In this document: positions 1 through 5,457 of the stretch, in pieces | Numbering within the stretch: the first letter of the stretch is position 1 | How the letters are laid out: each line of letters opens with the position of its first letter | Source: Acholeplasmataceae bacterium | GTDB lineage: Bacteria; Bacillota_I; Bacilli_A; ML615J-28; CAG-698 | Length of the DNA stretch: 6,781 nt | Assembly: GCA_012839485.1 (NCBI GenBank) | Contig: DUNF01000102.1 | Span: 1 to 6,781 of the forward strand | Direction: 5' to 3' | Notes under the pieces: model-generated | The model's database searches: none | What the model saw: only the letters and a program-made list of their open reading frames with translations | What the model was told of the DNA's origin: nothing | Made by a program: the position numbers and the translations under genes

Positions 1-59
1 AAATAAGCTTTGTTATCCCAATTATAGACGCCATATTCAGTTAATGTCTTAATTTCCAA
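1..59 (-). CDS. Start of an unrecognised gene, TTG start, cut by the window edge
   Basis: Only the first 19 codons are present, reading LEIKTLTEYGVYNWDNKAY (first residue Met in practice), with no stop before the window edge. The proposed start is TTG at 59-57. It lies three bases after the TAA stop of the upstream glucokinase gene and seven bases downstream of a good Shine-Dalgarno sequence, AAGAGGT, at 73-67. No ATG or GTG exists in this frame within the visible part. The spacing fits a last or later gene of the yqeG operon, translated from the same message as the glucokinase. The residues do not let me name a family. The existence of the gene is inferred from the ribosome binding site, the spacing and the open frame. 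Confidence 0.5.
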   Translation of the reverse strand, partial: MEIKTLTEYGVYNWDNKAY

Positions 60-62
60 TTT

Positions 63-989
63 TTATACCTCTTGATGTCTAACAGCATAACTTGCACCAT
101 AAATACCAGCTCTATTTCCAAGTTCTGCAAGTTTAAAATCTGTATTTTCAATTGTATAGAAAGCATAACTATAGAATTTTTTTTCTAATTTGTCAATTAA
201 AAACTGTCCTGCCTTACTAACTCCACCACCAATTACAAAAGCTTCTGGGTTAATAACACTAGCTACAATTGATAAACCTAAAGCAAGTTTATGAATCATC
301 TCATCTACAACTTCTAAAGCAACTTCATCTCCATCTTTTGCTAGATCAAAAACTAACCTAGAAGTTATCTCTTCATCACTATAATCATTTATCTTCGTAT
401 TTCTTCCAATGCGTAATTCATTAGCTGTAATAACTACGCCTGTAGCTGATGCATATTGTTCTAGGCAATCAAATAAACCACAAGCACATTTTCTTATGTT
501 TCCAATATTCACCTTTAAATGCCCAATTTCACCAGCAGAGCCAGATACACCTTCAACTAAGTGATTTCCAACCATAACTCCACCACCAACACCAGTACCT
601 AAAGTTACTAAAACAAAGCTAGAGTATTTTTTTCCACCACCATAAGCCCATTCACCAATAGTAGCTGCATTTGCATCATTTAATACTTTAATTTTAGTTT
701 TTGGATATTTAGCTTTAATTATTGAAGTAATATCAAAACGTCCCCAACCAAGATTTTCGCAACCTAAAATATGACCATCTACAACTGGCCCCGGAATCCC
801 TAAGCCAATACCTTCTAGTTCGTCATTTTCTAATAGTTCATCTACAGCTTTAAAAACATCCTCTAAAATATATTTTCCTTTTTCAGTTCTATTAGTACTA
901 ATTCTATTTTCTTTTACTAACTCATCGCCGTAGAATTTCCCTAGTTTAATATCAGTCCCACCAATATCAACACCAATAGTACACTTCAT
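63..989 (-). CDS. glcK: ROK-family glucokinase
   Basis: This is a cytoplasmic sugar kinase of the ROK family, most likely ATP-dependent glucokinase (glucose to glucose 6-phosphate). The 308-residue length is normal for the family. The N-terminal phosphate loop VDIGGTDIK is at residues 7-15. The catalytic segment LNDANAA has the probable base Asp105. The second phosphate loop TLGTGVGGG is at 129-137. The sugar-contacting GEIGH is at 153-157, and the zinc-site cluster has Cys168, Cys170 and Cys175 with His157. The adenosine-side motif VIGGGVS is at 252-258. The usual zinc signature CxCGxxGCxE reads CACGLFDCLE here, so the second glycine is Asp174. The ATG overlaps the TAA of the preceding yqeK-rsfS gene by one base (TAATG), with GAGGTG five bases upstream. 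Glucose specificity is inferred; another hexose such as mannose, fructose or an N-acetylhexosamine remains possible. Confidence 0.9.
   Translation of the reverse strand: MKCTIGVDIGGTDIKLGKFYGDELVKENRISTNRTEKGKYILEDVFKAVDELLENDELEGIGLGIPGPVVDGHILGCENLGWGRFDITSIIKAKYPKTKIKVLNDANAATIGEWAYGGGKKYSSFVLVTLGTGVGGGVMVGNHLVEGVSGSAGEIGHLKVNIGNIRKCACGLFDCLEQYASATGVVITANELRIGRNTKINDYSDEEITSRLVFDLAKDGDEVALEVVDEMIHKLALGLSIVASVINPEAFVIGGGVSKAGQFLIDKLEKKFYSYAFYTIENTDFKLAELGNRAGIYGASYAVRHQEV
67..73 (-). promoter_or_regulatory. Ribosome binding site for the TTG-started gene at 59
   Basis: AAGAGGT on the minus strand lies inside the last codons of the glucokinase gene, seven bases before TTG at 59-57. This site decides the start of the partial downstream gene, because there is no ATG nearby in that frame. 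Confidence 0.55.
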
Positions 990-1912
990 TACTTCACCTC
1001 TTTTTCAAGTGATTTTGGTAAATCTTCCCAAATTTGATCCAAAGCATATAATTCTCTTTGATCTTTCGAAAAAACATGAACGATAATTGAGTTTAAATCA
1101 ATCAATACCCAAGAAGAATCACCAGGTCCTTCAACACCACGAATTCCAAAACTTGCTTCCTTCTTTAAATGAAGCGGTACAGCTTGCATTTGTCTTGAAG
1201 ATGATGCAGTAGCTACTATCGCATAATCATATAAAGGTGTTGAGCCTCTAACATCATATATTTTAATATTTTGTAATTTAATTCCTTCTAAAATGTCTTT
1301 TACTTTTACTAAATTTTCCAAATTATCCTCCTTAAGTAAATATTTATAACTATTATACATTCCTAATGTATAAGGGTGAATCTCTAATTTCATTTTTTCT
1401 AATACTTGCATTTGGTAATAACAAGTAAGTACAGCAGCTTTTTTATAATCTTGATAAGCAAGTGCTCTCAATAAACTTGCTTCGGGATAAGGTCTTTCAT
1501 CTTCAGTTAGATCTGCCAAGTAGATAATAAAATCTAAATCACTCATTTCTTTATATCCTGTTGTATGATATTTAACTGCATTTAAAATCTCTTCATCGTT
1601 AATACCTAGCTCTGCTTCAATAATATAAGGAGCTAGTAATGCATGCCAAATCTTGAAGTTAGTCTTTTTATAAAAATCTAAATCAAGATTGTACTTTTTA
1701 ATTATTTTTAAAAACTCATCTTTACTTACATTCTTGCAATAATCATGAATTAAAGCAGTTAATTTAACTTTCTCTAAATCAATATCGATTTTATTTTTAA
1801 GAACTATTCTTTCAGCCATCTCAACTGTTCTTAAAGAATGTAAATAGCGATCATCATCTTTTTCATTTAGTCTTTTTTTAAGTTGTTCTGTAATTTTGTC
1901 TATTTTAATCAA
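989..1912 (-). CDS. Fusion protein: YqeK-type HD hydrolase plus ribosome silencing factor RsfS
   Basis: Two families normally encoded separately are joined in one 307-residue frame. Residues 1 to about 190 match YqeK, an HD-domain enzyme that hydrolyses diadenosine tetraphosphate symmetrically. The metal-binding set is His25 in RYLHS, His56-Asp57 in LIHDYCK, His90 in WHALLAP, His116 in KYHTTG and Asp134 in LADLTEDERPYPE. Residues about 200-307 match RsfS (YqeL, DUF143), which binds ribosomal protein L14 and blocks subunit joining. Seen there are YDVRGSTPLYDY, ASSSRQMQAV, GVEG and WVLIDLNSIIVHVF. No stop or frame change separates the halves. The start is TTG at 1912-1910, overlapping the TGA of yqeG as TTGA, with a modest AAAGAG eight bases upstream. 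The next Met (residue 32) lies after the first HD histidine, so it cannot be the true start. In Bacillus subtilis yqeK and rsfS are adjacent genes, which makes a fusion plausible. Confidence 0.9.
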   Translation of the reverse strand: MIKIDKITEQLKKRLNEKDDDRYLHSLRTVEMAERIVLKNKIDIDLEKVKLTALIHDYCKNVSKDEFLKIIKKYNLDLDFYKKTNFKIWHALLAPYIIEAELGINDEEILNAVKYHTTGYKEMSDLDFIIYLADLTEDERPYPEASLLRALAYQDYKKAAVLTCYYQMQVLEKMKLEIHPYTLGMYNSYKYLLKEDNLENLVKVKDILEGIKLQNIKIYDVRGSTPLYDYAIVATASSSRQMQAVPLHLKKEASFGIRGVEGPGDSSWVLIDLNSIIVHVFSKDQRELYALDQIWEDLPKSLEKEVK

Positions 1913-2454
1913 TTTATCAACTCTTTCAATTCTTCATAAACATGTGGGTATTTCTTTTTAATGCGTTTATATAATCTTTGCTCACGGGCACGATTGAATT
2001 TAGTATACCAATTTTCATTTGCTTTTTTAAGCGGTTTGACTAAAATTGTATCAATTTCTAATTTGCGCGCACCATAAACATCAGTCATAATTTGATCACC
2101 AACTAACATTATCTCACTAACATCAGTAATTTCAAGCAGTTTTAATGCCTTTTTAAAACCTTTCTTTAATGGTTTCAAAGCTCTTGGAACTGATAGACAG
2201 TTAATCGGTTCAATAAATTTATCTACTCTTTCCTTAGTATTATTAGAAATAATTAAAATTGTATAACCTAAAGATCTAACCTTTTCTATAAGCTTTAAAA
2301 CTTCATCAGAACATATTGCTTGATCATAGGTTGCTAAAGTATTATCTAAATCAAACAATATATATCTTTTACCATATTGATAATATTTTTCATAATCAAT
2401 ATCGTAGATTGTTTTGTAATATGCCATTGGTAGATACTTATAAACTTTACCCAT
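1909..2454 (-). CDS. yqeG: YqeG-family HAD subclass IIIA phosphatase
   Basis: This is a small HAD-superfamily phosphatase of 181 residues, the normal size for YqeG. Motif I is FDLDNTL with nucleophile Asp35 and general acid Asp37. Motif II is IISNN ending at residue 72. The motif III lysine is probably Lys94 in RALKPLKKG. Motif IV is VGDQIMTD with Asp120 and Asp125. The N-terminal segment YLPMAYYKTIYDID before the HAD core is typical of YqeG. The family is related to yeast Gep4, a phosphatidylglycerophosphate phosphatase, so a lipid substrate is possible but not shown by sequence. The ATG is preceded by AAGAGGT at 2467-2461. It is the first gene of its operon, directly after the asnA terminator, and its stop overlaps the next start by four bases. 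In B. subtilis yqeG also heads the cluster containing yqeK and rsfS. Confidence 0.9.
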   Translation of the reverse strand: MGKVYKYLPMAYYKTIYDIDYEKYYQYGKRYILFDLDNTLATYDQAICSDEVLKLIEKVRSLGYTILIISNNTKERVDKFIEPINCLSVPRALKPLKKGFKKALKLLEITDVSEIMLVGDQIMTDVYGARKLEIDTILVKPLKKANENWYTKFNRAREQRLYKRIKKKYPHVYEELKELIN

Positions 2455-2472
2455 CTTTTTACCTCTTGCAAT

Positions 2473-2501
2473 ATTTTACCATATTTTACTTAAAAAGTAA
2501 A
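2473..2501 (-). promoter_or_regulatory. Candidate promoter for yqeG operon
   Basis: On the minus strand, TTTACT at 2501-2496 (four of six matches to TTGACA) is followed after 17 bases by TAAAAT at 2478-2473. The -10 has an extended TGG element directly before it. The predicted start near 2467 would fall at the edge of the Shine-Dalgarno sequence, giving an unusually short leader. A second TAAAAT at 2488-2483 could instead be the -10 with a leader of about 20 bases, but its -35 would be poor and lie inside the terminator stem. Some promoter is expected here because a terminator lies just upstream. Confidence 0.45.
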
Positions 2502-2529
2502 AATAAAAAGCCATTAATGGCTTTTTATT
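2502..2529 (-). terminator. Intrinsic terminator after asnA
   Basis: A perfect 28-base palindrome begins inside the asnA TAA stop codon. Its core is AAAAAGCCATTAATGGCTTT, extending symmetrically on both sides. In RNA it would fold as a stem with a TTAA loop and a GCC/GGC core. On the minus strand it runs into a T-rich tract (TTTTTATTTTTACTTTTT). It ends the trhP-greA-ROK-asnA unit and separates it from the yqeG operon. The symmetry would allow bidirectional function, but no plus-strand gene needs it. Confidence 0.85.
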
Positions 2530-3532
2530 ATAAGATATTAATTTTATTTTTCTCTAAAATTTTTAGATCTTCATCATCCCAAAGTGATGCTTGAACTTCT
2601 CCAATATGAATTTTATTAAGTAAAATCAAGCAAAGACGAGATTGACCAATACCCCCACCAATACAATATGGAAGTTCTTTATTTAAAACAGCTTGGTGAT
2701 AAGGAAGTTCTAATCTTTCCATAGCTTTACTCTTTTTTAATTGCTTTAAAAGACTTTCTTCATCAACTCTAATTCCCATTGAAGATAATTCAATAGCCAT
2801 ATTAAGCTCATCACTCCAAATAAGAATATCACCATTTAAGTCCCAGTCATCATAATCAGGAGCTCTTAAATCATGAGTTTCTCCATTATCTAAAGTTTTA
2901 CCAATTTGCGATAAAAAGACCAATTTCTTTTCCTTACAAATAGAATTTTCTCTTTCCTTTGGACTAAGATTTGGATACTTATTATATAGTTCATTACTAG
3001 AAATAAAGCATAAATCAGCTTCTAAAGATTTATTTACTAAACCATATTTTTTGTTTAAAACTTGATAAGTTTCTTTTAAAGCTTTAATAATTAGCTCAAC
3101 AGTCTCTTTTAAATATTCTTTAGTTCTTTTATCTTTAGAAATAGCCTTTTCCCAGTCCCATTGGTCAACGTAAATAGAATGCAAGTTATCTAAGTCTTCA
3201 TCTTTTCTAATCGCATTCATATCTGTATAAAGCCCATGATCTAAAGGAATATTATATTTTTTTAAGGCAACTCTTTTCCATTTCGCAAGTGATTGAACAA
3301 TCTCTACTTTTCTACCATTTGATTTCATTTCAAAACTTACTGGGCGTTCTACACCACTTAAATTATCATTTAATCCTGTTTCAGGATAAACAAACAATGG
3401 AGCAGAAACTCTTAAAAGGTTTAAATTTTCAGCTAGTTTTCTTTCAAAAATATCTTTAGCATCTTTAATTGCTTTTTGCGTTTCAATTAAAGAAAGCTTA
3501 CTTTTATAGTTTTTTGGAATATAAACACTCAT
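2528..3532 (-). CDS. asnA: Aspartate--ammonia ligase (AsnA-type asparagine synthetase)
   Basis: This enzyme makes asparagine from aspartate, ammonia and ATP in the cytoplasm, via an aspartyl-AMP intermediate, on a class II aminoacyl-tRNA-synthetase-like fold. The 334-residue length agrees with the family (330 in E. coli). Near-identical blocks include LNDNLSGVERPV with Asp56, the equivalent of E. coli Asp46. Others are VQSLAKWKR, LYTDMNAIRKDED, LHSIYVDQWDWEKA, HDLRAPDYDDW, LNGDILIW, ELSSMGIRVDEE and the C-terminal nucleotide-binding GGGIGQSRL. All expected regions are present, so the enzyme should be active. The ATG overlaps the TAA of the preceding ROK gene by one base (TAATG). I see no convincing Shine-Dalgarno sequence in the bases before it, so translation is probably coupled. 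No T-box or other asparagine-responsive leader is visible. A terminator follows the stop directly. Confidence 0.97.
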   Translation of the reverse strand: MSVYIPKNYKSKLSLIETQKAIKDAKDIFERKLAENLNLLRVSAPLFVYPETGLNDNLSGVERPVSFEMKSNGRKVEIVQSLAKWKRVALKKYNIPLDHGLYTDMNAIRKDEDLDNLHSIYVDQWDWEKAISKDKRTKEYLKETVELIIKALKETYQVLNKKYGLVNKSLEADLCFISSNELYNKYPNLSPKERENSICKEKKLVFLSQIGKTLDNGETHDLRAPDYDDWDLNGDILIWSDELNMAIELSSMGIRVDEESLLKQLKKSKAMERLELPYHQAVLNKELPYCIGGGIGQSRLCLILLNKIHIGEVQASLWDDEDLKILEKNKINIL

Positions 3533-4908
3533 TATTTAGTACTAGGCATACTTGCAGCAGTTTCTGATTGACCTACTCTTCTTGTAGCTTCATCTGGTAA
3601 TGCAACAGTAATATGAGCAAGATGTGGATATTCTTCTTTAAATACTTTATTGCAAGTATTTGTAATTTGTTCGCCACCTTTACCACTTACAACTCTTCCC
3701 ATTAATAATACGTGTTTAATCTCATAGAACTTCGCATAGTAAGCTAGCGTATAAGCTAAATAAATACCAATATCAGTGAAGATTTGTGCTGCAAACTCAT
3801 CTCCTTCATCATTTAATTTTTGAATAACTTTAAGTTTTTGTGCTGGTGTCAAACCTTTTTCAAATTTAAAACCATTGTCTTCGGCTAATTTAATAACACC
3901 ATCTTGAGAAAAATATTTAACACCACAGCCATAGTCTCCACTCCACTCATCAACCATAGCTTTAGGATTTAAGTCAACCGGAACAAATGCTAACTCTGAT
4001 AAATATCCTCTTAAGTTACCATTTAAGTCTACATAACCTACAGCTTCACTAGTTCCCATAGCAATTCCTAAAACACCATTATCTTTTAGACCACGAGCAC
4101 CTGCAAGTGCAGCTACGTCACCATCGTTAGCTACTGTAAATGGAATATCGCCAAAAGTATCTTTAACGGCTCTAATATAAATATCTTTCACATGCTTTTT
4201 AAAGTCTTCTTCACCAACTTGAATGAAAAGTGATGCTACCATTGCTTTTTTATTAATATAAATACCAGCACTTGAAATACCAACTGCATCTACTCTTCCA
4301 TTTAAGTGTTTTTTAGCTTGATTAAATGAGTCAACGATACCATCATAGTGATACTGAGGATTAGAATTAGTTTTTGGATTCCACACTGTTTCAGTTGCAA
4401 AAACAGTTTTACCATCAATAACTGCAGAAACTTTACGATCAGATCCACCTGCATCAAAACCAATACGATGACCTGATAAATCACCTTCAACTTTAATAAC
4501 TTCTTTATGCTCTACAAGCTTGCGTTTGCATCTTTCATAACGAACTTCAAACTTTTGTTCGTAAACTCTTTCCATAAAATGAGTATCAAAATCTCTTTTA
4601 CCACCATATGAATATTGTTTTGCTAGTTCCTCAGCTAAAACTTTTGATCCATTAATAATAACTTTGTATCCACCACTTAACCAAAGTAGTGTCTTTACAA
4701 CTCTTTCTAATAGTAAAATTGTTTCTTCATCATGGCCTGTATTATCTTTAAAAGCAGGTACTTTATAAATATAATTATAACCATCATTTCTCTCAACACA
4801 AATAGTAATTTCGTGTTTTCCAGCCTTTTTGGCTCTCGCTACATGATCATCTAATTCAACCCCAATTGGGCGAAATCCTGGATCTAATTTTGGTGCATAC
4901 TTTTTCAT
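3532..4908 (-). CDS. ROK-superfamily protein with a long N-terminal region and no zinc motif
   Basis: This is a 458-residue ASKHA-fold protein of the ROK type; its substrate is unknown. Residues 1 to about 145 form a region I cannot assign; it has no obvious helix-turn-helix, signal peptide or membrane span. The kinase-like part starts with the phosphate loop GFDAGGSDRKVSAVIDG (150-166, Asp152). Then come VDAVGISSAG (206-215), TVANDGDVAALAG with probable catalytic Asp262, the second phosphate loop LGIAMGTSEAVGY (280-292), and an adenosine-side segment LLMGRVVSGKGGE (401-413). The ROK zinc signature CxCGxxGCxE is absent. Its place is taken by DEWSGDYGCGVKYFSQDG (320-337), which has one cysteine. 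From memory, similar proteins occur in anaerobic Bacillota annotated only as ROK family. AGGAGG lies seven bases before the ATG, overlapping the greA stop. A sugar kinase or a sugar-sensing protein are both possible. Confidence 0.8.
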   Translation of the reverse strand: MKKYAPKLDPGFRPIGVELDDHVARAKKAGKHEITICVERNDGYNYIYKVPAFKDNTGHDEETILLLERVVKTLLWLSGGYKVIINGSKVLAEELAKQYSYGGKRDFDTHFMERVYEQKFEVRYERCKRKLVEHKEVIKVEGDLSGHRIGFDAGGSDRKVSAVIDGKTVFATETVWNPKTNSNPQYHYDGIVDSFNQAKKHLNGRVDAVGISSAGIYINKKAMVASLFIQVGEEDFKKHVKDIYIRAVKDTFGDIPFTVANDGDVAALAGARGLKDNGVLGIAMGTSEAVGYVDLNGNLRGYLSELAFVPVDLNPKAMVDEWSGDYGCGVKYFSQDGVIKLAEDNGFKFEKGLTPAQKLKVIQKLNDEGDEFAAQIFTDIGIYLAYTLAYYAKFYEIKHVLLMGRVVSGKGGEQITNTCNKVFKEEYPHLAHITVALPDEATRRVGQSETAASMPSTK

Positions 4909-4915
4909 CTTTAAT

Positions 4916-4921
4916 CCTCCT
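4916..4921 (-). promoter_or_regulatory. Ribosome binding site of the ROK gene, overlapping the greA stop codon
   Basis: AGGAGG on the minus strand is seven bases before the ATG at 4908-4906. Its first two bases are also the last two bases of the greA TAG stop, so ribosomes ending greA arrive on the initiation site of the next gene. This ties the translation of the two genes together. Confidence 0.8.
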
Positions 4922-5399
4922 ATTTTATATTTATTATTTTTATTTTTTGTTCAGAATTTGCTTCAGTCTTTACAAATTTTTCATCACCAATTCTAGCACC
5001 TAAAACAGCTTTACCAATTGGCGCTTCAGCAGAAACTTTCATAGCGCCTGGTTCCATTGATGATTCTAAATTACTGCTCACTAAAGTAAAAGTAAATTCT
5101 AAATCTTTCATTTGTTTAGCATTTTTATAAATTCTAATTGTAATTTGTTTACCTAAATTGTCTGCATTTGAAGAATCAATAATAACTGCATTCTTCACTA
5201 TTTCTTCTAACTCTACAATTCTAGCCTCAACACGAGATTGTTCATTTCTTGCAACATCATAATCTGCATTTTCTGATAAATCTCCTTGAGCTCTAGCATC
5301 AGCGATAGCTTGAATAATTCTAGGCCTTTCTATATTTTTCAAATTATCTAATTCATTTTTAAAGTTTTCTAAACCTTGTTCTGTTAATTTATGTTTCAT
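4920..5399 (-). CDS. greA: Transcription elongation factor GreA
   Basis: GreA enters the secondary channel of RNA polymerase and stimulates cleavage of backtracked RNA, rescuing stalled complexes. The 159-residue length is standard. The N-terminal coiled coil spans about residues 5-75. At its tip is ADARAQGDLSENADYDVAR, carrying the metal-coordinating acids Asp40 and Glu43. The C-terminal FKBP-like domain begins near residue 78 and includes APIGKAVLGARIGDEK. The ATG has AGGAGG at 5410-5405, five bases upstream, and its own extended -10 promoter. It follows trhP2 after 58 bases. In B. subtilis the order is yrrO-udk-greA, so the context supports the call, with udk missing. All key residues are intact, which argues for GreA itself and not an inhibitory paralogue such as Gfh1. 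Confidence 0.97.
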   Translation of the reverse strand: MKHKLTEQGLENFKNELDNLKNIERPRIIQAIADARAQGDLSENADYDVARNEQSRVEARIVELEEIVKNAVIIDSSNADNLGKQITIRIYKNAKQMKDLEFTFTLVSSNLESSMEPGAMKVSAEAPIGKAVLGARIGDEKFVKTEANSEQKIKIINIK

Positions 5400-5425
5400 T
5401 AAAGCCTCCTATATATATTGTTTCT

Positions 5426-5434
5426 ATTATATCA
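5426..5434 (-). promoter_or_regulatory. Extended -10 promoter of greA
   Basis: The minus strand reads TGATATAAT, a consensus TATAAT at 5431-5426 preceded by the TGn extension. The best -35 candidate 17 bases upstream is TGGTAA, a weak match, which is common for extended -10 promoters. The predicted start near 5420 gives a leader of about 20 bases with AGGAGG well placed. No terminator is visible between trhP2 and greA, so greA probably also receives read-through transcription. Confidence 0.7.
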
Positions 5435-5457
5435 AATTTATTAACTTTTTACCAGCA

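Noticed and set aside
1909..1912. Possible Mollicutes code with TGA as tryptophan
   Set aside because: The Trp codons I checked are TGG, no gene contains an internal TGA, and TGA serves as the stop of yqeG and of the partial gene at 6636.
2316..2594. Plus-strand open frame of 92 codons
   Set aside because: It runs antisense through yqeG, the promoter and terminator region and the end of asnA. It has no Shine-Dalgarno sequence worth noting and no recognisable protein character. It is a shadow of A+T-rich coding sequence.
3533..3560. A T-box or other riboswitch controlling asnA
   Set aside because: asnA overlaps the upstream gene by one base, so there is no leader in which such an element could sit.
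4302..4490. Minus-strand open frame of 62 codons inside the ROK gene
   Set aside because: It lies entirely inside a well-supported gene in another frame, is mostly Leu, Ile and Val, and has no family features.
3532..4908. The N-terminal region of the ROK protein as a helix-turn-helix, making it a NagC-type repressor
   Set aside because: No clear helix-turn-helix pattern is visible in residues 1-145, and this stretch is longer than the usual N-terminal domain of ROK repressors.
5400..5457. A terminator between trhP2 and greA
   Set aside because: No stable inverted repeat followed by a T tract is present on the minus strand. The interval is explained by the greA promoter and ribosome binding site.
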